Source of the DNA: Synura sp. LO234KE
Taxonomy: Eukaryota > Sar > Synurophyceae > Synurales > Mallomonadaceae
NCBI GenBank assembly: GCA_015143735.1
Contig: VKHC01000578.1
Span: 1-10,859, forward strand
Length of the DNA stretch: 10,859 nucleotides
Direction of reading: 5' to 3'
Every line of letters begins with the position of its first letter. The stretch's first letter is position 1. A program made the position numbers and the translations under genes. Below, one piece after another: positions 6,461 through 10,859 of the stretch. Below the pieces are notes generated by a model. It had not been told where the DNA came from and ran no database searches. It worked only from the letters and a program-made list of their open reading frames with translations.

Positions 6461-6464
6461 GCCC

Positions 6465-7792
6465 TTAACGCAGCGCCTTATACAGCTCCTCCAGCTGTCC
6501 CATAAATCGTGAAGTAGCCACGTCGTCCAGGATAATACAATGTTCCAAAGCATACGACTCTGAAGCGTCGGTACCCATTTGAATATAGAAAAAATCCTCT
6601 TTTCTCCTATCATTTCTCCAGTCCTCTCCAAACATAAAAGTGCGCAAGTGAATGTATTCCCTCGGAGGCTTAGAAAGGCGATTCGATCCTAGCCTGGGCC
6701 CCTCTGCCTCCATTTCTAAGTCTGGCTTCAGTTCTTTGGCTTTGAGTTTAATAAAGAAGAAGAGTGGAGTGTCTCGGACCGAATTATGCAGCAGCTTGAG
6801 ACACACGTCCCAGCACTCGCCCGCCGCAGGTGGAATGACAGCCACTGGATTTTCACTGGTGAGCCTGATGTACTCCAATTGTACTTTACTACCACGCAGA
6901 TCTACATACGAATCACATGGTCGACAACGTCCAATAGATCGGTTGGGTGAATTTCAACGGCTCGTCGAAACGCGATCGGATATCAACAGGAAATAACATC
7001 AATTCAAATGCTGTGAACGATAAGATAACTGCGAAGGTCGCCGTGTAGTCTTGATCCTGTGCTGCCGAAGCCCCTCTGATTTTCATCCAATTATATGCAA
7101 TAATTTGGAATATATTGCCCATATCGGAGCAGGTCACATGATACAAAGAAAGAAAGATAGAGGCGAGGCTTTGGTGAAAGATTCTGGACAGTTCTGATCT
7201 GTCCACTTTCGCTACTCGCTATAGTAAGTGTATAGATGCCTGGCTATCGGCTAAGCTCCACTGCTCATCAAAGACAGTGAAGGAGTTGGTAATGATACTA
7301 TCGGATTTCGCGTACTTTACAAGGAAACTCTTCATGTGTGCGTTGGTTTGGGGTACAATCGCTCGTACAATATCGGGAATTGGGAAAGTGTTGCCACCTA
7401 GTCCACAAAAGGTTTCATAGAAGCGGAAGATAAACGTGCAATTGATTTCATCCCGTCCGTGTTCAGAGAAATAAAGGTTGGCATCCCGTGTTAATCGAGG
7501 ACTCGTATTCATAGTACTCGCCAACAATTCCAAACGGTACAGCTCATCGCTTGACAGCTCTTGTCCCTCTCTAGCAGCACGTCTTTCCTTGTTTATGAGT
7601 GGAGCCCAGATTCGATGAACCACATCTTTCCGATCTAACCTTGCGGGGAGGGCGATGGGTACAATTTGTCGGTTGGATACCGATGCACCGATGGGAGCTA
7701 ATCTGCGGCTTGATATTTGATATTGCTATCTTGAGGATAGTGTTTTCCTCTTTCGATGTGGAGGAGAAGAATACTTTTAGTCTCTTTTCCAT
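6465..7792 (-). pseudogene. large broken gene, about 440 codons, family not recognised
   Basis: This is the strongest coding signal in the window. Minus-strand frames chain as follows. (0) ATG at 7792, MEKRLKVFFSSTSKEENTIL. (1) 7725-7222, including PIALPARLDRKDVVHRIWAP and FYETFCGLGGNTFPIPDIVR. A TAG at 7221-7219. (1 continued, same frame) 7218-6916, RVAKVDRSELSRIFHQSLAS, then HVTCSDMGNIFQIIAYNWMK. (2) After a one-base shift between 6953 and 6913, SYVDLRGSKVQLEYIRLTSE down to FMGQLEELYKALR and TAA at 6465. A one-base shift also separates (0) from (1). The composition is balanced and globular, with no clear transmembrane segment or signal peptide. The two disruptions inside the main body are too close (no room for an intron of over 40 nt) to be explained by splicing alone. 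The C-rich 3' flank and G+C-rich 5' flank are unlike the rest of the window. I cannot name a function. Confidence 0.7.
7219..7221 (-). other. in-frame TAG within the large pseudogene
   Basis: The frame reads SLADSQASIHLL, TAG, RVAKVDRSEL with protein-like sequence on both sides and no frame change. The TAG is preceded by CACTTACTA, which resembles a splice acceptor, but no donor upstream would remove less than obviously coding sequence. Confidence 0.7.
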
Positions 7793-7800
7793 CTAGGTAC

Positions 7801-7978
7801 AAGCAGCTGCTGCGAACGGAGCGCTGTAACAGCGCTCACTACCACCCCACCACTACGAGCGAGGGCAGCGTCGACCACTCTTCCGAGTGGTAGTGCGCCT
7901 TCTACCGGGCGGTGTGCGCTGCGGCACAATACGCTCGCTGAAATCGCTGTAGAGCCCTCTCGGCATACTTACCACCTG
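7801..7978. promoter_or_regulatory. G+C-rich island with hairpins upstream of the large pseudogene
   Basis: This stretch is sharply richer in G+C than the sequence on its right. It begins 9 bases upstream of the pseudogene's ATG, so it could be its 5' leader or promoter. It contains a perfect inverted repeat GAGCGCTGT-A-ACAGCGCTC (7819-7837) and a perfect hairpin ACCACTC-ttcc-GAGTGGT (7874-7891). It also has the palindrome GCAGCTGC (7803-7810). A 37-codon Arg-rich minus-strand ORF (7966-7853) lies inside. Which of these matters is unknown. Confidence 0.45.
7853..7966 (-). CDS. small Arg-rich ORF, possible first exon or uORF
   Basis: ATG at 7966 opens 37 codons: MPRGLYSDFSERIVPQRTPP, GRRRTTTRKSGRRCPRS, TAG. 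It lies upstream of the large pseudogene on the same strand, so it could be a short upstream ORF or a separated N-terminal exon. A GTAGTG near its end is a poor donor. In a G+C-rich patch an ORF of this size is easily accidental. Confidence 0.2.
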   Translation of the reverse strand: MPRGLYSDFSERIVPQRTPPGRRRTTTRKSGRRCPRS

Positions 7979-7989
7979 TAATTGGGCTC

Positions 7990-8630
7990 GCTCTTGTAAA
8001 ATGAGAAAGAATGATAATGCCAGAATAGCAATCTAAATTGCTTGTCGTAGAAATAATGCAGGCGTAGTAAGGCGCCGGGAAAATTTATCAGCAATATTAA
8101 ACAGCAAGGGGTATGGCGATTATCTCAGGACAAGAGAAATTAACATCTAAGCCGCCATATAAATTATTGAACGTATTCGAAAACTACAAAAACCGCCGCT
8201 AACAGGGTTCGCAATAGAGCACATTCACGCTTCCCTATAATTACCAAGAAAATTGTCAATTTACTGGAAGAAAGTCGTAGCAGCCCGTATTTCAAGGCCT
8301 TTTTCTTTAATTTACCTTGCAAGTTTTCAAAGTGAAAAAAAAATCCAGCAGAGATTTTAGAATGCACGCAGGTTTGGTGACCTCAATTACTGTTGAACAA
8401 TAGTAATATTCAGAAATTACCTTTTTAGCCTACGAAGATGACATGATACTAGATATAGGGCCCCAACAAAACTGCATATTTAGATATTCGAAAACATGAA
8501 GATCTAGAGCATCCAAGTTGAATTCCCTTCCGACAAGCACCTAAAAACGATAGGGAAAAATGAAAATTTAAAAGCAACCAAGAGACCAGCTTGATATTGA
8601 ATCCGACATATATCGATCATTTTGTTATGA
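7990..8630. other. A+T-rich, no supported gene
   Basis: The open frames here (minus 8164-8367; plus 8113-8202) are Lys/Phe/Leu-rich and show no motif. A six-base-arm hairpin AGCAAT-ctaa-ATTGCT occurs at 8027-8042 but is unremarkable in such sequence. Confidence 0.4.
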
Positions 8631-8690
8631 TTTTTGTCCGAACAGGACGAAATTTTAAGCTACTGTGAATGTCCGGCTTCCGGACAAAAA
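8631..8690. repeat. nested inverted repeat, possible transposon-end remnant
   Basis: TTTTTGTCCG (8631-8640) and CGGACAAAAA (8681-8690) are perfect 10-base inverted arms 40 bases apart. The right arm also pairs with TGTCCGG (8670-8676) across a 3-base loop: TGTCCGG-ctt-CCGGACA (8670-8686, 7-base arms). The same GTCCG word therefore occurs three times, in alternative pairings. Such nested arms are common at the ends of Tc1/mariner-like elements and MITEs. No transposase or matching second end was found within the window. Confidence 0.5.
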
Positions 8691-9310
8691 AACACACACT
8701 AATCATTATATTTTCTATTCTTGACCACAACTGAAGGACGAGTTGAGATTTTAAAAACTCAGTGCACGAAAATTCAGTAAAGGTGATATTTTTCATGCGG
8801 AAAGTCTTATGATTTGTTACGGCGAAGAAAGTTAGGGGACTAATACAAGTAATACTAAGCCGCACCCCCCTTCACCACCGAAAAAACCGCCCTCCCTATG
8901 TGTCGTAAGTGTGCTATGTTTTGCTGAGACAGTAACTTTTCTCACCGCGAGGAACTGCTTCCTCACATTGGGAATGTTTCAACTCATTTGTTGAGCTATT
9001 GGGGGTAAGAACTACAAAGATTTCATAACACACCCGTATGTCCCCATCTTGCTTCCAACCTGGCTTGTTCTGCTTGGTTTTGTTTTGAGCCTTCCACTTC
9101 TCAGATCTAGCTCCCTATTTTTGAATTCTTTTGGTTAAAACTTAAGTAATTTATTGGCAATTAATTGTGTAAGAGCTTGAGGAATCAGGGTTTCTTCCTA
9201 ATTACGAAATAGGTTTGCAAATCTTCTATGAGAATGCTAGAATCGTGTGCTCTAGTAACGATAGCGATTTGATGAACTTGGAGTGAATTGAGGTGAAACA
9301 CAGCAGAAAG
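8691..9310. other. no supported gene
   Basis: This stretch contains a C-rich patch (8863-8894) and a perfect six-base hairpin GAGGAA-ctgc-TTCCTC (8949-8964). Between an acceptor-like GAGACAG (to 8932) and a donor-like GGTAAGA (9004-9010), a short frame reads SHREELLPHIGNVSTHLLSY, which is protein-like but matches no family I know. Everything else is A+T-rich and broken. Confidence 0.35.
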
Positions 9311-9586
9311 ATGCATGGTAATGTTCAACTCCAAACTCCGAGTAGTTGAATTCAAGTTAATCCCTTCGAACTATCAAGTATCAGAAACTTCCAGGAATCT
9401 TTTTGCTATCTACCACATGACCATAACTCGATCACATTTACAAGTCTGTAAATACAGGCACCGAAGTCACTGTATTATGCTGGTCATATTTCATAGCTAA
9501 TTGCATTTTCCGTACATGTGTGATTGAAGCAGTGAAGAAATAGTATCTGCAATAATTGACAAACCTTATATGCTCCTTACAAATAA
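9311..9586. other. no supported gene
   Basis: There is one 61-codon plus-strand ORF (9315-9500) with no motif and A+T-driven composition. It is probably chance. Confidence 0.4.
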
Positions 9587-9652
9587 GAATTCAACAAGGA
9601 GAAGTACTGGAGACTTATCAGCTGTTTAGACGAGATCCACGAGAAGGGTTAA
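9587..9652 (+). pseudogene. protein-kinase-like scrap
   Basis: 21 codons between stops read EFNKEKYWRLISCLDEIHEK then G. L-I-S-C-L-D-E-I-H-E-K-G closely resembles the helix before the catalytic loop of eukaryotic protein kinases (L-L-x-x-L-x-x-I-H-x-x-G, normally followed by I-x-H-R-D). The HRD does not follow; a TAA does. No N-lobe is recognisable upstream. Another frame over the same bases is also open (VLETYQLFRRDPREGLTYSI), which lowers confidence. Confidence 0.35.
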
Positions 9653-9983
9653 CCTATTCTATCATAGCAAATCTAATACAAATAAAATCTCAATAGTGTC
9701 GAAATTGGTCTGCACACACTCAAATTCCTCCCCCAAAACAAAATAGTGGAATCGTTGAAGATATGCAGCATTTGCTTGTTTTTTTCGTAGATGATTCCAA
9801 CGCTAATAGCATCCGAACATATCAAAAATTTTAAGTAGATGGTTTATCAGTACTAGCGTGTATAAATTTCCCATATTATTTACAAATACCTCTATTCACG
9901 CTAACGTTTGCGAAATTATTTATCGCCTCTATGAAAATATCCAATTAAATTGTTTTGCTTGCTATATTTTATTCTAAGGAGGT

Positions 9984-10124
9984 ATGATCGCAATTTGGAT
10001 AGCTGCAAGCGCACTCTTGTGCTCACGTTCCGTTGCCTCACCGGGCGAACTGAATCAGAGAAGGCATCAAGCCTCTATTGAGATTGGTAATAATGTTGTA
10101 AAATGTGCCTATTTCAAACGATAA
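9984..10124 (+). CDS. small ORF with signal-peptide-like start
   Basis: 46 codons from ATG to TAA: MIAIWIAASALLCSRSVASP, GELNQRRHQASIEIGNNVVK, CAYFKR. The first 19 residues form a hydrophobic core with small residues at V-A-S, a plausible signal-peptidase site, followed by a polar tail with one Cys. This is the layout of a short secreted peptide or the first exon of a secreted effector-like protein (inference). The product is short, and a GGTAATA at 10086-10092 could be a donor toward a lost second exon. The minus strand over the same bases is also open, so coding status is uncertain. Confidence 0.35.
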   Translation: MIAIWIAASALLCSRSVASPGELNQRRHQASIEIGNNVVKCAYFKR

Positions 10125-10266
10125 AAATACTAGAAATCTGTATCACCCTTGAAAGTTGTTACTCTTGTCGCTATTAATAATTGAATATTTTAAAAATTTC
10201 TGAATCCTATCAATTTAACTAGAGATTTTCCTCAAAAGAATTATCTTTCCAATTTAATATCTTTAT

Positions 10267-10404
10267 ATGCACTTCTATTTTACTTGGCGCGCATTGGTTG
10301 CTGTTGTCCGTGTTTATTCTGGACTGTTTGCTGAATGTTCTGTACTCCGCCGTGTACGCCAGCTCATTAATGAGTTTGGTTACAGTCTACTTTATAAACT
10401 GTAG
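10267..10404 (+). CDS. small ORF, unknown
   Basis: 45 codons from ATG to TAG: MHFYFTWRALVAVVRVYSGL, FAECSVLRRVRQLINEFGYS, LLYKL. The N-terminus is hydrophobic with Arg residues inside the core, which makes it a poor signal peptide. The C-terminal half (LRRVRQLINEFGYSLLY) would form an amphipathic helix. It lies in a patch of higher G+C. It could be an eroded second small-protein gene next to 9984-10124 or simply chance. Confidence 0.25.
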   Translation: MHFYFTWRALVAVVRVYSGLFAECSVLRRVRQLINEFGYSLLYKL

Positions 10405-10514
10405 CACATGAACTGTAGCGATTTCACATCACACAAATGAGAAGTATCGGCACTACCAAACAATTCAAGGGTTAAAATGATATTTAGATGAAAAATGATG
10501 CTTAGCCAATAAAA

Positions 10515-10859
10515 ATGTTCCCGAGGTACAATTCTATTCCTGAAGGGCTCGCACAGTGTCATGAAGTAGAATTCCCCTGTTATCAGGAAATATGCGCATA
10601 TTTAGATACTCGGGACTTCCTTAATTCCTCTAGGAACAATAAGTGGACCTGTGCTGCACTGTTGATCACTATTTATACATCGCACTGTGTTATACTTAGA
10701 TGGAATTGCCACCTGCGTCAGATTCGATTTCCTCCCTTCTTTGTTTTCTATCCTCTGGCGCTTATATTTATTAAACTCATTTCTACATCTCTATATACTA
10801 CGTTAGATGCATCGCATTCGGCTTATCATGAACGCGACGACTTCGTATTTATTGGAGGA
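10515..10859 (+). CDS. F-box protein, N-terminal part, runs off right edge
   Basis: An ATG at 10515 opens 115 codons without a stop to the end of the window, unusual in sequence this A+T-rich. Residues about 21-43 read FPCYQEICAYLDTRDFLNSS then RNNKW, followed by TCAALLITIYTS. E-I-C-x-Y-L-D-T-R-D-x-L-N-x-S-R-x-N-K is the F-box core of fungal F-box/ankyrin proteins (L-P-x-E-x-x-x-x-I-C-x-Y-L-D-T-x-D-L-L-x-x-S-R-T-N-K), with FP in place of LP. The product would bind Skp1 and recruit a target to an SCF ubiquitin ligase; any substrate-binding repeats must lie beyond the window. The segment after residue 60 (RFPPFFVFYPLALIFIKLIS) is hydrophobic and could be an unspliced intron. A CCAAT word sits at 10505-10509. 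Confidence 0.55.
   Translation, partial: MFPRYNSIPEGLAQCHEVEFPCYQEICAYLDTRDFLNSSRNNKWTCAALLITIYTSHCVILRWNCHLRQIRFPPFFVFYPLALIFIKLISTSLYTTLDASHSAYHERDDFVFIGG

Noticed and set aside
6131-6505. 124-codon plus-strand ORF, the longest single ATG/TTG-type frame outside the large pseudogene
   Set aside because: It starts at TTG. Its Pro-rich half comes from a C-rich tract that is the 3' flank of the minus-strand gene, and it overlaps that gene's end antisense.
6652-6996. 114-codon plus-strand ORF
   Set aside because: It is antisense to the coherent minus-strand gene at 6465-7792 and has no motif. The same applies to plus-strand 7599-7796 and minus-frame 6446-6631.
7840-7890. tRNA- or SINE-like internal promoter on the minus strand (TGGTGGGGTGG with GTTCG downstream)
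   Set aside because: The A-box match is imperfect, the B-box is poor and too close, and no cloverleaf can be drawn.
8113-8202. 29-codon plus-strand ORF (MAIISGQEKLTSKPPYKLLN...)
   Set aside because: It is protein-like but isolated and short, without a motif or splice context.
9023-9100. Minus-strand frame reading EVEGSKQNQAEQARLEARWG
   Set aside because: The coiled-coil-like composition covers only 25 codons, with no start, no splice sites on both sides and no neighbour on that strand.
9975-9983. AAGGAGG just upstream of the ATG at 9984, like a bacterial ribosome binding site
   Set aside because: All other signals are eukaryotic (introns, F-box, ankyrin). A purine run in front of one ATG is coincidence.
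1-10859. CRISPR arrays, rRNA, tRNA genes, retrotransposon LTRs or reverse transcriptase
   Set aside because: I scanned for regularly spaced repeats, cloverleaf structures, long terminal repeats and RT/integrase motifs on both strands and found none.

Overview
The window reads as fungal (ascomycete-like) nuclear DNA. It is A+T-rich. There are no bacterial operons, and coding-like patches are short and separated by segments with intron signals (GTAAGT, GTAAGA or GTATGT donors; TACAG, TGCAG or TTAG acceptors). The protein families glimpsed are F-box plus ankyrin repeats, a protein-kinase helix, a P-loop, a Cys/His finger and a small secreted peptide. These fit a plant-associated or obligate-biotrophic ascomycete, for example a powdery-mildew-like genome, but the taxon is inference. 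Family calls come from reading motifs by eye; no search was run.

Layout. 1-1803 (minus): an eroded F-box/ankyrin gene running off the left edge. 2081-2696 (plus): a second, divergently placed F-box/ankyrin relic. Both carry an intron of about 105 nt at the same place, between an Asp and a Trp codon. 3018-3255 (plus): an exon-like fragment of unknown family followed by a GGGKS P-loop fragment in another frame. 3534-4251 (minus): a third ankyrin relic with a frameshift. 4817-5525 (minus): a richer-G+C block with several overlapping open segments, including one Cys/His-rich finger-like piece, probably one or more broken genes. 5570-6460: nothing convincing.

6465-7792 (minus) is the best coding signal: a protein of about 440 residues interrupted by one in-frame TAG and two one-base frame changes. 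I do not recognise the family. It is preceded by a G+C-rich, hairpin-rich island (about 7801-7978). The right third (8000-10500) is very A+T-rich and nearly empty. It holds a 60-bp inverted-repeat structure (8631-8690), a kinase-like scrap (9587-9652) and two small ORFs, one with a signal-peptide-like start. The window ends inside an open frame (10515-10859, plus) whose N-terminus looks like an F-box. This is the only F-box/ankyrin-type locus here that still looks intact.

The overall picture is a graveyard of accessory gene families, broken by scattered stops and small indels, rather than a set of genes that work together. Only the right-edge F-box ORF and possibly the small secreted ORF are candidates for living genes.
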